Source: DASZBX01 sp035943635
Lineage (GTDB): Bacteria > Actinomycetota > Actinomycetes > Streptomycetales > Catenulisporaceae
Direction of reading: 5' to 3'
NCBI GenBank assembly: GCA_035943635.1
Contig: DASZBX010000085.1
Location: 92,747 to 156,746, forward strand
Length of the DNA stretch: 64,000 bases
Part shown: piece after piece, positions 49,961 to 59,531 of the stretch
Numbering within the stretch: the stretch's first letter is position 1
Layout: each line of letters starts with the position of its first letter
Notes under the pieces: generated by a model
The model's database searches: none
Told to the model about the DNA's origin: nothing
What the model saw: the letters and a program-made list of their open reading frames with translations, nothing else
Translations under genes and position numbers: made by a program

Positions 49961-50674
49961 ATGCGCCTGACCCCGACCGAGCGTGACCGCCTCCTGATCT
50001 TCTCCGCCGCCGAGCTCGCCCGCGCACGCCGGGCCCGTGGCCTGCGGCTGAACGTGCCCGAAGCCACCGCCCTGATCGCCGACGCGGTGTGCGAGGCCGC
50101 CCGGGACGGGGTGCGCCTGGCCGACGCGATCGCCGCCGGGCGGTCGGTGCTGACCGGCGACGACGTGCTGCCCGGGGTGGCCGACATCGTGACCGAGGTG
50201 CAGGTCGAGGCGGTCTTCGAGGACGGGACCCGGCTGGCCGTGGTCACCGACCCCTTCGACGGCGCGCGGCTGCTCGGCGACGGCGCGCCCGGCGCGGTGC
50301 TGCCGCGGGCCGAGGCCGAGGACGGGTCGGTGAAGATCCAGGGGGCGGCCATAACGATTCCGGTCCGCAACACCGGCCGGGTGCCCATCTCGGTGACCAG
50401 CCACTTCCACTTCTTCGAGGTCAACCGGCGGCTGGCCTTCCGCCGGGCCGCGGCCTACGGGCTGCGGCTGGCCATCCCGGCCGGCTCCACCACCCGCTTC
50501 GACCCGGGCGGCACGGTCAAGGTCCGGCTGGTCCCGGTCGGCGGGGACCGGATCGCGATCGGCTTCTCCGGCCTGGTGGACGGGCCGCTGGACGCGCCCG
50601 GCGCGCGCGAGGCCGCCCTGGCCCGGGCCGAGGCCGAGGGCTACGCGATGACCTTCGAAGGAGGCGCACGATGA
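49961..50674 (+). CDS. ureAB: Fused urease gamma-beta subunit
   Basis: The 237-residue protein joins a UreA-type gamma domain (MRLTPTERDRLLIFSAAELA, then RLNVPEATALIADAVCEAARDG) and a UreB-type beta domain (GAAITIPVRNTGRVPISVTSHFHFFEVN). Fused forms exist in some bacteria. The 3' end overlaps ureC by 4 bp. There are no accessory genes (ureD, E, F, G) in the window, so nickel loading would depend on genes elsewhere. The alpha subunit next to it is non-canonical. Confidence 0.9.
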   Translation: MRLTPTERDRLLIFSAAELARARRARGLRLNVPEATALIADAVCEAARDGVRLADAIAAGRSVLTGDDVLPGVADIVTEVQVEAVFEDGTRLAVVTDPFDGARLLGDGAPGAVLPRAEAEDGSVKIQGAAITIPVRNTGRVPISVTSHFHFFEVNRRLAFRRAAAYGLRLAIPAGSTTRFDPGGTVKVRLVPVGGDRIAIGFSGLVDGPLDAPGAREAALARAEAEGYAMTFEGGAR

Positions 50675-52470
50675 CCGACCTGACCCCGCGCGACTACATC
50701 GCCGTGCACGGGCCGCGCGCGGGCGACCGGGTCCGGCTCGGCGACACCGGCCTGGTGGTCCGGGTGGAGACCGACTCGCAGCGGCCCGGGGACGAGTTCC
50801 TGGCCGGGTTCGGCAAGACCGCCCGGGACGGGATACACCTCAAAGCCGCCTCGGTCGCCGACACCTGCGACCTGGTGATCAGCAACGTGGTGGTGATCGA
50901 CCCGATTCTGGGCGTGCGCAAGCTGTCCATCGGGATCAAGGACGGGCGGATCCACGCGCTCGGCCGGGCCGGCAACCCGGACACCCTGGCCGGGGTGGAC
51001 GTGGTGGTCGGCACCGGCACGGCGATCGTCTCCGGCGAGGGCCTGATCGCGACCGCCGGGGCGATCGACACGCACGTGCACCTGCTCTCGCCCCGGATCA
51101 TGGAGGCCTCGCTGGCCTCGGGCGTGACCACGATCATCGGGCAGGAGTTCGGCCCGGTCTGGGGGGTCGGGGTCAACTCGCCCTGGGCGCTGCGGCACGC
51201 CTTCGCCGCCTTCGACGCCTGGCCGGTGAACATCGGCTTCCTGGCCCGCGGCTCCTCCTCCGACCCGGCCCCGCTGATCGAGGCGCTGGCCGAGGGCGGG
51301 GCGAGCGGTTTCAAGGTGCACGAGGACATGGGCGCACACGCCCGCGCCCTGGACACCGCGCTGCGGGTGGCCGAGGAGCACGACGTGCAGGTGGCGCTGC
51401 ACACCGACGGCCTGAACGAGGCGCTGTCGGTGGAGGACACCCTGGCGGTGCTGGACGGGCGCACGATCCACGCGTTCCACATCGAGGGCTGCGGCGGCGG
51501 GCACGTGCCGGACGTGCTGCGGCTGGCCGGGGAGCCGAACGTGATCGGCTCCTCGACCAACCCGACCCTGCCGTTCGGCCGGGACGCCCTGGCCGAGCAC
51601 TACGGGATGATCTTCTCGGTGCATGCGCTCAAGGCCGACCTGCCGGGCGACGCGGCGCTGGCCCGGGACCGGATCCGGGCCGGCACGATGGGCGCCGAGG
51701 ACGTGCTGCACGACCTCGGGGTCATCCCGATCACCTCCTCGGACGCGCAGGGCATGGGCCGGGCCGGGGAGACCGTCCGGCGTACGTTCGCCCTGGCCGG
51801 CAAGATGCGGGCCGAGTTCGGCGGCGACCCGGCCGGCGAGCTGGAGCTGGCCCGGGCGGCGGCGATCGACGGGCTGGCGGACCCGGACGTGGTCGACGCC
51901 GGCGAGTTCGACCTGGCCGCGGCGGCCGGGGCGGCCCGGGCGGCCGGCCTGGAGCCGGACGACAACGCCCGGGTGCTGCGCTACCTGGCCAAGCTGACGA
52001 TCAACCCGGCGATCGCGCACGGCCTGGCCCACGAGGTCGGGTCGCTGGAGCCGGGCAAGCTGGCCGACATCGTGCTGTGGAACCCGGTCAGCTTCGGCGC
52101 GAAGCCGTATCTGGTGCTCAAGGCCGGTTTCCCGGCCTACGGGGTGACCGGGGACCCGAACGCGTCCACCGACCGCAGCGAGCCGCTGGTCTACGGGCCG
52201 CAGTTCGGCGGGCACGGGGCGACCGCGGCGGACCTGTCGGTGGCCTTCGTCTCGGCCGCGGCGGTGGCGAACGGCGACCTGTTCCCGTCCAGCCGCCGCC
52301 GGGTCGCGGTCCGCGGCACCCGGGGCCTGGGCCCGAAGGCGATGGTGCGCAACTCCCGGATCGGCGCGGTCCGGGTCGAGCCGGGCACCGGCCTGGTCAC
52401 CCTGGACGACGTGCCGGTGCGCTCGAACCCGGCCGAGACGGTGTCCCTGTCCCGGCTGTACTTCCTCTGA
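50671..52470 (+). CDS. ureC: Urease alpha subunit-like amidohydrolase lacking the flap cysteine
   Basis: The 599-residue protein is UreC throughout. All metal and acid residues are found at positions exactly two lower than in Klebsiella urease: His135/137 (DTHVH), the carbamylated Lys215 (GFKVHED), His244, His270, Asp358. His318 and Arg334 of the mobile flap are also kept, but the flap Cys (Cys319 in Klebsiella) is Val317 in IFSVHALK. The flap surroundings (CHHLD in true ureases) are thus changed. It overlaps ureAB and lies 47 bp before an agmatine deiminase gene. It is a urease-like hydrolase whose substrate may not be urea. Confidence 0.88.
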   Translation: MTDLTPRDYIAVHGPRAGDRVRLGDTGLVVRVETDSQRPGDEFLAGFGKTARDGIHLKAASVADTCDLVISNVVVIDPILGVRKLSIGIKDGRIHALGRAGNPDTLAGVDVVVGTGTAIVSGEGLIATAGAIDTHVHLLSPRIMEASLASGVTTIIGQEFGPVWGVGVNSPWALRHAFAAFDAWPVNIGFLARGSSSDPAPLIEALAEGGASGFKVHEDMGAHARALDTALRVAEEHDVQVALHTDGLNEALSVEDTLAVLDGRTIHAFHIEGCGGGHVPDVLRLAGEPNVIGSSTNPTLPFGRDALAEHYGMIFSVHALKADLPGDAALARDRIRAGTMGAEDVLHDLGVIPITSSDAQGMGRAGETVRRTFALAGKMRAEFGGDPAGELELARAAAIDGLADPDVVDAGEFDLAAAAGAARAAGLEPDDNARVLRYLAKLTINPAIAHGLAHEVGSLEPGKLADIVLWNPVSFGAKPYLVLKAGFPAYGVTGDPNASTDRSEPLVYGPQFGGHGATAADLSVAFVSAAAVANGDLFPSSRRRVAVRGTRGLGPKAMVRNSRIGAVRVEPGTGLVTLDDVPVRSNPAETVSLSRLYFL

Positions 52471-52517
52471 CCGTTGACCACAGACCACAGACCACTGACA
52501 CAGAAGAGCTGATCGCG

Positions 52518-53612
52518 ATGACCACCCCCGCCGAGACCGGGCCGACCCGGCCGGACGCCGCCATAGCGGCGGACCCGAGCGCCACCCCGGACAGTCTGGG
52601 CTTCGCCATGCCCGCGGAGTGGCGGCCGCACGAGCGGACCTGGATGGCCTGGCCGACCGAGGGCTACACCCTGGGCGAGAACCCGGCCGAGGCGTACCAG
52701 GCCTGGTCGCAGGTCGCGAACACGATCGCCCGGTACGAGCCGCTGACCATGGTGGTCGACCCGTCCGGGGCCGAGTCCGCGCGGGTGTGGCTGGATCCCG
52801 CGGTCGAGCTGGCCGAGCAGCCCTTGGACGACGCGTGGATGCGCGACATCGGCCCGACCTTCCTGACCGACGGCCGCGGCGGCCTGGCCGCGGCCGACTG
52901 GGTGTTCAACGGCTGGGGCGGCCAGGACTGGGCCCAGTGGGGTAAGGACTCGAAGATCGGCGCGGCGGTGGCCGGGCTGGCCGGAGCACGCTGTTTCGGC
53001 TCCCGGATGGTGAACGAGGGCGGCGGCATCCACGTCGACGGCGAGGGCACCGTGCTGCTCACCGAGACCGTGCAGCTGGACCCGGGCCGCAATCCCGGCT
53101 GGACGAAGGAGCAGGTGGAGGCGGAGCTGTCCGCGTTCCTGGGCGTGCGCAAGGTGATCTGGCTGCCGCGCGGGCTGACCCGGGACTACGACGAGTTCGG
53201 TACCCGCGGGCACATCGACATCGTGGCGGCGTTCCTGAAGCCGGGCCTGGCGGTCGTGCACACCCAGCCGGACCCGTCGCACCCGGACCACGAGGTCGGG
53301 AAGGAGAACGCTGCGATCCTGCGCGCGTCCACGGATGCGCACGGCCGGTCGTTGGAGGTGGTCGAACTGCCCGCGCCGACCGTCACGCTCGACGAGGACG
53401 GCGAGTTGGTGGATTACTCGTACATCAACCACTACCTGGCCAACGGCTTGGCCCTGCTGTGCGGCTTCGACGACCCGCAGGACGAGCGCACGGCCGAGAT
53501 CTTCGCCCGGCTGCTGCCCGAGCGGGCGGTCGAGATCGTCGACGCCCGCCCGATCTTCGCCCGCGGCGGCGGTATCCACTGCATCACCCAACAGGAGCCG
53601 AAGCGCTGCTGA
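52518..53612 (+). CDS. aguA: Agmatine deiminase
   Basis: The 364-residue protein has the guanidino-modifying-enzyme fold: EWRPHERTWMAWP, DDAWMRDIGPTFL, NEGGGIHVDGEGTVLLTE and the catalytic Cys in GGGIHCITQQEP near the C-terminus. It hydrolyses agmatine to N-carbamoylputrescine and ammonia. No N-carbamoylputrescine amidohydrolase is present, and the gene is directly downstream of the urease-like alpha subunit, so the neighbouring hydrolase could deal with a carbamoyl or urea-like product; that is speculation. ATG 52518 has a weak upstream AGAAGAGCTG. Confidence 0.88.
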   Translation: MTTPAETGPTRPDAAIAADPSATPDSLGFAMPAEWRPHERTWMAWPTEGYTLGENPAEAYQAWSQVANTIARYEPLTMVVDPSGAESARVWLDPAVELAEQPLDDAWMRDIGPTFLTDGRGGLAAADWVFNGWGGQDWAQWGKDSKIGAAVAGLAGARCFGSRMVNEGGGIHVDGEGTVLLTETVQLDPGRNPGWTKEQVEAELSAFLGVRKVIWLPRGLTRDYDEFGTRGHIDIVAAFLKPGLAVVHTQPDPSHPDHEVGKENAAILRASTDAHGRSLEVVELPAPTVTLDEDGELVDYSYINHYLANGLALLCGFDDPQDERTAEIFARLLPERAVEIVDARPIFARGGGIHCITQQEPKRC

Positions 53613-53677
53613 GGTATGTCAGCGGTGGCCGATAGGGTCCGGTGCACAGCGCAGACGACGAGGGCCGGGCGGGCTAG

Positions 53678-54766
53678 ATGAGCGACGACGGTGTAGTACG
53701 GCCGGAGCCGGGAACGGTGGCGGGGCTGCGTCTCTCGTTCATCATGGCGATGGATGCCAAGATGATGAGCGAGTACAGCAGGGATCTGCTGTGGCGGTCT
53801 CCGGCGATCGTGGCGTACCGCAATTTCCGCAGCGCCTGCCTGGAGCGGACGGCCAACGGGATACCTCCGTACACTGCGATGCCTCGCGATCTGCGGCAGC
53901 TGGCGGCCGAGGCGAAGATGGACACCCCGGACGAGGACGCCGCGTTCGCCCGGGACCTGCTCGTCCGGACGGCCGTGCCGGCGGCCCCGTCGACGTTCTG
54001 GAACGCGTACCGCAGGACCCTGGTACGTGCCGCCAAGCACGATCCGGACCTGAACGCGGTGCTGGTGCAGATGCTGCCGGCGATGCCGGGCTTGGCTTTC
54101 GAGGCCTCCGAGGACCTGTGGCTCGATATCCTCGAAGACTGTGACACGCTGGATTCGCTCGTCGGCCCGGCGGCGAGTAAGACAACTGTTGAGAACGCGA
54201 CCGCCTGGCTGCAACGGTTCATCGGCCGTGACGGCGGCGATGACGCTGACGACAACGGCGAGACGTACTTCCGGAAAGGCCGGTTGCACGGCCGGAAACT
54301 GCCCGGCCTGGTCGAGCGGATGGCCCCGCGCCTGCTGGCCGAACGCGACACAGGGGCCAGACTCACCTTGTGCGATCGCCGCGGCGCCGATGTCGCATTG
54401 ATCGACCTGTGGCTCGGGCTCGGCCTGCGCCTGGACGACCCGACCGACGACTTCGAGGTCGATCTCCCGGGCTGGCTGCGCCGGGAGAGCCGCCGGGATC
54501 TGACGGCCAGCGCTGGGGATCCGCGTATTCGTCCGGCGCTGCTGCGCGAGTTCGTTCGCATGACTACTGCGTCGGACGGGGACAAGCTCGGGCCGCTGGT
54601 CCGGCGGGTGGCGGCTGCGCCCGGGCTGCGTGACGTCGTCGGCGAATGGCTTGCCGCAACTGCGGAAGTGACCGTTTCGACCGATCCGGCCGGACTGAAT
54701 CAGGCCTTGGATACGTGGGTCAACCTCGACTACGAAGCGATCGCGGGCATCAATCCCGGTAACTAG
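53678..54766 (+). pseudogene. 5' part of a 727-residue unknown gene split by an IS66 element
   Basis: This segment encodes residues 1-360 (MSDDGVVRPEPGTVAGLRLS onwards) and ends in a stop supplied by the insertion. Joining it to 56334-57436, with the second target-site copy removed, restores an intact frame (INPGAFQRVIELD). The protein is mostly helical, acidic to neutral and has no transmembrane segment or signal peptide; I recognise no domain. The undamaged codons either side suggest recent disruption. Confidence 0.75.
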
Positions 54767-56325
54767 ATAGGTGGCTGTTTCGGGCTCTGGCTTGACCGTG
54801 TGCTGTGATGGCGGGATCATCGGGGGCATGTCCGCCGAGCCGCAGCCTTCGTATGAAGAGTTGGCGGCGGAGAATGCGGCGTTGAAGGCGGAGCTGGTCG
54901 AGGTCGGGGCGCTGCTGGCACAGGGGCTGGTGCAGATCGCGGAATTGCAGGCGCGGTTGAACCAGAATTCGAAGAACTCTTCGCGGCCGCCGTCCTCGGA
55001 CTCTCCGTTCGTCAAGCCCGCGCCTAAGTCGCTGCGGGGGAAGTCGGTGCGTCGGCCCGGTCGTCCGGACGGCCAGCCCGGTGTCACGCTCTCTCAGGTC
55101 GAAGTTCCGGATGCGATCGAGGTTCACGAACCGCCCGTGTGCGATGGGTGTGGTGGGGACCTGGTCGGTGCGGTGGTGGCCGGGGTGGTTCGCCGTCAGG
55201 TGTTCGACCTGCCCGAGGTCGCCTTGACGGTCACCGAGCACCAGATCGTCTCGCGCCGCTGTGTGTGGGGCGGTGACCTGCGGTCCGGTGCCGGCGAAGG
55301 TCGCCGCTCCCGTACAGTACGGCCCCCGGGTACGGGCGGCGCTGGTGTATCTGATGCATGAGCGGTTCCTGTCGAAGGATCGGACTGCTGGGGCGATGGC
55401 GGACCTGTTCGGCGTGGGTCTGGCGCCGGGGACCGTCGCCTCGGCCGTCGCCGAGTGCGCGGCCACGGTCGAGCCGGTCGGGCGCGAGATCGCCGGCCAT
55501 ATCGCCCGGTCGGGGCTGGCGTTCTTCGACGAGACGGGGTTCCGTACCGCGGGGGCCTGTCACTGGTTGCACTCGGCGTCGGTGCCGGACGCGGTGCACC
55601 TGAGCGTGGATCGCCGGCGTGGGCGGGTGGCGATGGACGCCGCCGGGATCCTGCCGGGTTTCACCGGGATCGCCGTGCACGATGCCTGGGCCCCGTACGA
55701 CACCTACGAGCAGGCCACACACCTGTTATGCGCTGCTCATCTGCTCCGTGAGCTGGTCGCGGTCATCGAAAGCGCCACCGGGGAGGCGGCGAAGAAGACC
55801 ACGGCCATGGCCCAGCAGGCCCTTGACGCCCTGATGGGCCTGAAGAACGCCGCGGACCTGGCCCGGGCTACCGGGCAGTCGGCCATCGGTGCCCGCGCGA
55901 AAGAGCGCGGACTGCGCTACCTGGGGGCCGCCGCCCAGGTCGGCGCCCAGACCACCGCGGGCCGGGCCTCGAAACTCCAGGCCAAACACCACGCCCTGTT
56001 CCGCCGCCTGCGCGACCGGTTCGCCGACTACACCAGGTGGGTCCACGACCTGCACCCTCCCTTCGACAACAATGCCGCGGAAAGGACGGTCAGAATGCCC
56101 AAGCTCCGGATCAAGGTCTCCGGCAGCATGCGCACCCTGACCGGCGCCCAAGACTTCGCCGCCATCCGCACCTACACCGCGACCGCCACCCGCCACGGGA
56201 TCAACCCCTACGACGCCCTCATCGCCGCGATGCGCGGCGACCCCTGGACACCAACCTTCGCCTGACCAACACACCTGACACTGGTCGATCAACCATGCCC
56301 AGAGCCAGAGAACCTATCTAGTTAC
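54759..56325 (+). mobile_element. IS66-family insertion sequence, 1,567 bp
   Basis: Perfect 14-bp terminal inverted repeats (GTAACTAGATAGGT at 54759-54772 and its complement at 56312-56325) bound the element. The host sequence CAATCCCG is duplicated at 54751-54758 and 56326-56333, the 8-bp target duplication usual for IS66. The transposase inside carries a frameshift. There are no other genes. Confidence 0.92.
54828..56265 (+). pseudogene. IS66-family transposase, frameshifted
   Basis: Two overlapping frames together encode a full TnpC-like transposase: an N-terminal coiled coil and NSKNSSRPPSSDSPF motif, a zinc finger (VCDGCGGDL, then RCVCGAVTCG), and the DDE domain (LAFFDETGF, IAVHDAWAPYD, FDNNAAERTVRMPK). 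The frame changes at a (TG)4 run at 55260-55267. A two-base contraction of that run turns RRCVCGAVTCG into RRCVWGGDL and moves the rest to another phase. Either a natural slippage knock-out or programmed frameshifting could explain this; single-ORF members are the rule in the family. Confidence 0.85.
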
Positions 56326-56333
56326 CAATCCCG

Positions 56334-57436
56334 GAGCCTTCCAGCGAGTGATCGAACTCGATGTCTCCCGTGTCCTCGATCAAGCAGCCGCCCGACAATG
56401 CGAGCAGAACATCGCCCGCCTGCGTGCGACCCTCCAGCTGCTCGGCGCTGCAACCGGTGACGGCCTGCTCGCTGCTGCCGCCGCAGCAGAACAAGAATCC
56501 GAGCTGCGCTCGGGTGCGGTGTTCCAGCGGGCCAGGCGCGGCGTGTGCCGCAGCGAGTTCGCTCGGGTGCCGGACCCGGCCCAGACACTCGGACTGCTCG
56601 GGCGGCTGCTGACCTCGCCAACCCCGCCCGCGCCCGAAGAGGGCCTGCGGTTGGGGGAACACGGCCGCCAGCTCGCGGACGGCAACGCGTACCGAGAACT
56701 GCTCGAAGCCGTCCTGGCCGCGCGCGCCCTCGCGTATCGGGCGGCCAGCCCGGCCACCCGCGACGAGGACCGGATCGCGTTGCTGGCCTTCCTGGACGCC
56801 GTCGACGCGAGCGGCCTGCGAGCGCCGGGCACCGCGTTGCGGGTCGTCACCGCGGCCGCAGGCCCCGACACCGCCGAGCACGCGGATCGCGGGCGGACGG
56901 TCGAGACCCCGCACGGCCGGGCCGTCGTGGTCATCGGCCGGCGAGTGCGCCGGTATCCGGCCGGCGAGCAGGTGGCGAACACCTGCGAGCTGGTCGAGCT
57001 CAGCCGGGACGGGCAGTTCTCGGACCTGCCCGGCTTCGAGATCCTCAAGCGGAGCAACGCGATCCCGTGGACCCCGGCCGGCGGTATCGCCGAGTTCTGC
57101 CGGACCGTGCGCGACCGGGGGCCCGCGCCGTGGCGGGCCGACCGCATCCCGCAGCTCATGCAGACCGACCGGTTGACCGAGCCGGAGGCGAGGATCCTGC
57201 TCAGCGGCCTGGCCCCGGCGTCCACCGGGTCGGAGACCGAGACCGGCCCGAAGCGGCTGCGGGACAAGCCGACCGTCGCGCAGCTCGCCCTGCTCGGGAT
57301 GACGGAGCAGCATGTGCGCGCGGCCGGCCGCAGGTTCGAGGAGATCCCGCACGACTGGCAGCGGGCCAGGCTCGTCGCCAAGCTCCTGCCGAACCGGTTC
57401 GAGGAGCTCTGGGAGCCGGCGGAAGCAGAGGGCTGA
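56334..57436 (+). pseudogene. 3' part of the IS66-interrupted 727-residue unknown gene
   Basis: Residues 361-727 of the split gene (GAFQRVIELDVSRVLDQAAA onwards, ending NRFEELWEPAEAEG). An ORF with GTG 56348 remains open, so a C-terminal fragment could still be translated. This part is Arg/Glu/Ala-rich with no motif I can name. With the first half it would encode a cytoplasmic protein. Confidence 0.75.
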
Positions 57437-57564
57437 CGCTGCGGCGCCCGGCGCCGTCGCGGGGGCGGGCTGCGCCCCTCGCGGCGGCGCCGGGCTGCGG
57501 CTCGGGAACCGCCCTCAGCGGGCCCCGGCCGCCGTCTCAGCGGTCAGCCATCGGCCGTCGGCCG

Positions 57565-58098
57565 TCAGCCGCCGGTGGCGACGTCGGCGAAGGCCACCGA
57601 CACGGTGAAGCTGCGCGCGGTCGTGCTCGTGGGCAGCGGCACGAAGGTGACGGCGCCGGAGCCGGAGCAGGGGAAGACGTCCGTGGTCGGGATCGCCTCC
57701 TTGACGAAGTACGACGTGAACACCACCGGCGGGTTGACGCTCGCGGCGCTGGGGGTGGCGAAGTTCGCGTCGATGTGCGTGGCCGAGCTGCCGGTGAAGC
57801 CGTCCGCGGCGGCGACCGGGACGACGGTCTCCACCTCGACGTACTGGCCGGCCAGCGGGTGGCCGGTCTCGCCGGGGGTGATCGGGCCGGGGCAGACCAT
57901 GGTGATCACGGCGTTGGCGGCCTTGCCGTTGACCACGCCGACGAACGACTGGTTCGGGCCGATCGGCAGCGGGTCCTGCACCGGCGTGGTGGCGAAGGCG
58001 GCCGACGGCGCGAGGGCGGCGGCCAGGGCGAGCGCGGCCAGGGCCGGGTAGCGGTAGCGGCTGTGGCGGCCGTGCTGCCGCGGAGTGGCGGGGGTCAT
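57565..58098 (-). CDS. Secreted hypothetical protein
   Basis: The 177-residue precursor has a signal peptide (YPALAALALAAALAPSAAFA, cleavage near residue 36) and a beta-rich mature part starting TTPVQDPLPIGPNQSFVGVV. Two Cys (MVCPGP and FPCSGS) may form a disulfide. No domain recognised. ATG 58098 is close to a GGAAGGTGCACCTCT site. Confidence 0.7.
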   Translation of the reverse strand: MTPATPRQHGRHSRYRYPALAALALAAALAPSAAFATTPVQDPLPIGPNQSFVGVVNGKAANAVITMVCPGPITPGETGHPLAGQYVEVETVVPVAAADGFTGSSATHIDANFATPSAASVNPPVVFTSYFVKEAIPTTDVFPCSGSGAVTFVPLPTSTTARSFTVSVAFADVATGG

Positions 58099-58304
58099 AG
58101 AGGTGCACCTTCCGAAAGGTGGCCGAAGGGGTGGGTGGTCCGTTCGCGCCCCGTCGCCGGCCGTGGGGTGGTGCGGCAGTCCTCGATCAGGCCGGACCGG
58201 CCGGTCGGCAGGGCGGGGTGGATGCTAGACGAGCACTGACTCACCGTCAACGTTTGATCACCATGCGGAGGCGAAGTTGCCGGTCCGGCCGGATTTATCT
58301 CCAC

Positions 58305-58334
58305 ATCAAGATACTTGCCGTCGAGTCTCTTGAT
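58305..58334. promoter_or_regulatory. Inverted repeat upstream of the MarR gene
   Basis: ATCAAGA and TCTTGAT are perfect 7-bp arms with a 16-bp spacer, 51 bp before the MarR start. It is a plausible autoregulatory operator. Confidence 0.5.
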
Positions 58335-58384
58335 ACACTTGAGCCCCGAGTGCACCGGCACTCGGACGCTTCCCGGGAGAGCAC

Positions 58385-58885
58385 ATGGCCGCAGCGCAGG
58401 ACGAGGTGGACCGCCTGGTCGTCGCCTGGCGCCGGGAACGGCCCGATCTGGACGTCAGCCCGCTGGAGGTGCTCAGCCGGGTCACCCGCCTGGCCCGCCA
58501 CCTCGACCGGGCCCGGCGCACCGCGTTCGCCGAACACGGCCTGGAGTCCTGGGAGTTCGACGTGCTGTCCGCGCTGCGCCGCGCCGGGGCGCCGTACCGC
58601 CTGTCCCCCGGCGCGCTGCTGACCCAGACCATGGTCACCTCCGGCACGATGACCAACCGGATCGACCGCCTGGCCGCCAAGGGCCTGGTCACCCGCGGCC
58701 CCGACCCGGTCGACCGGCGCGGCGTGCTGGTCCAGCTGACCGACTCAGGACGCGAACGCACCGACGCGGCATTCACCGGACTGCTGCAGAACGAACGCGA
58801 CCTGCTCGCCGCGCTGTCGCCGGATGGTCTGGCGGAGCTGGCCGGGCTGCTTCGCACGCTGACGGTGCCGTTCGAGCCCGAATAG
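58385..58885 (+). CDS. MarR-family transcriptional regulator
   Basis: The 166-residue protein has the winged-helix core (SWEFDVLSALRRAGAPYRLSPG, then QTMVTSGTMTNRIDRLAAKGLVTRG) and the wing DPVDRRGVLVQLTDSGRE, with flanking dimerisation helices. Its own upstream dyad suggests autorepression. No target gene is adjacent in the same direction; the divergent secreted-protein gene is the nearest candidate. Ligand unknown. Confidence 0.88.
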   Translation: MAAAQDEVDRLVVAWRRERPDLDVSPLEVLSRVTRLARHLDRARRTAFAEHGLESWEFDVLSALRRAGAPYRLSPGALLTQTMVTSGTMTNRIDRLAAKGLVTRGPDPVDRRGVLVQLTDSGRERTDAAFTGLLQNERDLLAALSPDGLAELAGLLRTLTVPFEPE

Positions 58886-58907
58886 GCCGATTCGGGGCTG
58901 GTGCTTG

Positions 58908-59531
58908 CTATGGGCTGACTGTGGGCTGGTCGCGCGTTGACTGCGCGGACTGTGCGAGGAAGGCGGCGATGTCCACGACGTGGCCCATACTCCGCCCCCG
59001 GTCCCTCTGCACCACCCAGCCGGTGTCACCCGTAACAGTCAACGTACAATCCCCGGCTGTCGTACCCGCACCCGCGAACCCGGTGATCGTCACCGGGCGG
59101 CTACTGTAGCGCCTCGGCCGGACCGACAGAGCCTGCTCGTCGATTCTGGTCACAGTCCTGACCATGGGCATTTTCCGGACGGCGCTCTCCACCGGTCCGA
59201 TCTCCATCGAATCCGAGCCCTGAATCTCTACGCTGCGCCGGGGCCTGCGGCCGAGATCCGCGGCGCAGTACCCGGCATCCTTCTTGCGCACTTTGAACCA
59301 GTGCACCGGAATGTCCACGAGATACCAGAGCAGTCCCACAACAAACAGGACACTGATGGACTGGTACGGCACGGAGCCCTTGGTCAGCACATCGTCGGCG
59401 CCGAACACGATCGCCGGCAGGATCATGACGCTGACAGCCATCGCGATCGCCCGCAGGGCAAACTCGGCCACCAGGCGCATTCCGTCCCTGGACAAGGGAT
59501 TCACGGGCGATGCCTCCGCTTCTGCGCTCAT
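58908..59531 (-). CDS. Hypothetical membrane protein, polysaccharide-locus associated
   Basis: The 207-residue protein has two hydrophobic helices (LVAEFALRAIAMAVSVMILPAIVFGA and YQSISVLFVVGLLWYLVDIPVHW) and a basic cytoplasmic region of about 110 residues. ATG 59531 overlaps the glycosyltransferase stop (ATGA), so it is its translational partner. It may anchor or regulate an export complex. No family recognised. Confidence 0.65.
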   Translation of the reverse strand: MSAEAEASPVNPLSRDGMRLVAEFALRAIAMAVSVMILPAIVFGADDVLTKGSVPYQSISVLFVVGLLWYLVDIPVHWFKVRKKDAGYCAADLGRRPRRSVEIQGSDSMEIGPVESAVRKMPMVRTVTRIDEQALSVRPRRYSSRPVTITGFAGAGTTAGDCTLTVTGDTGWVVQRDRGRSMGHVVDIAAFLAQSAQSTRDQPTVSP

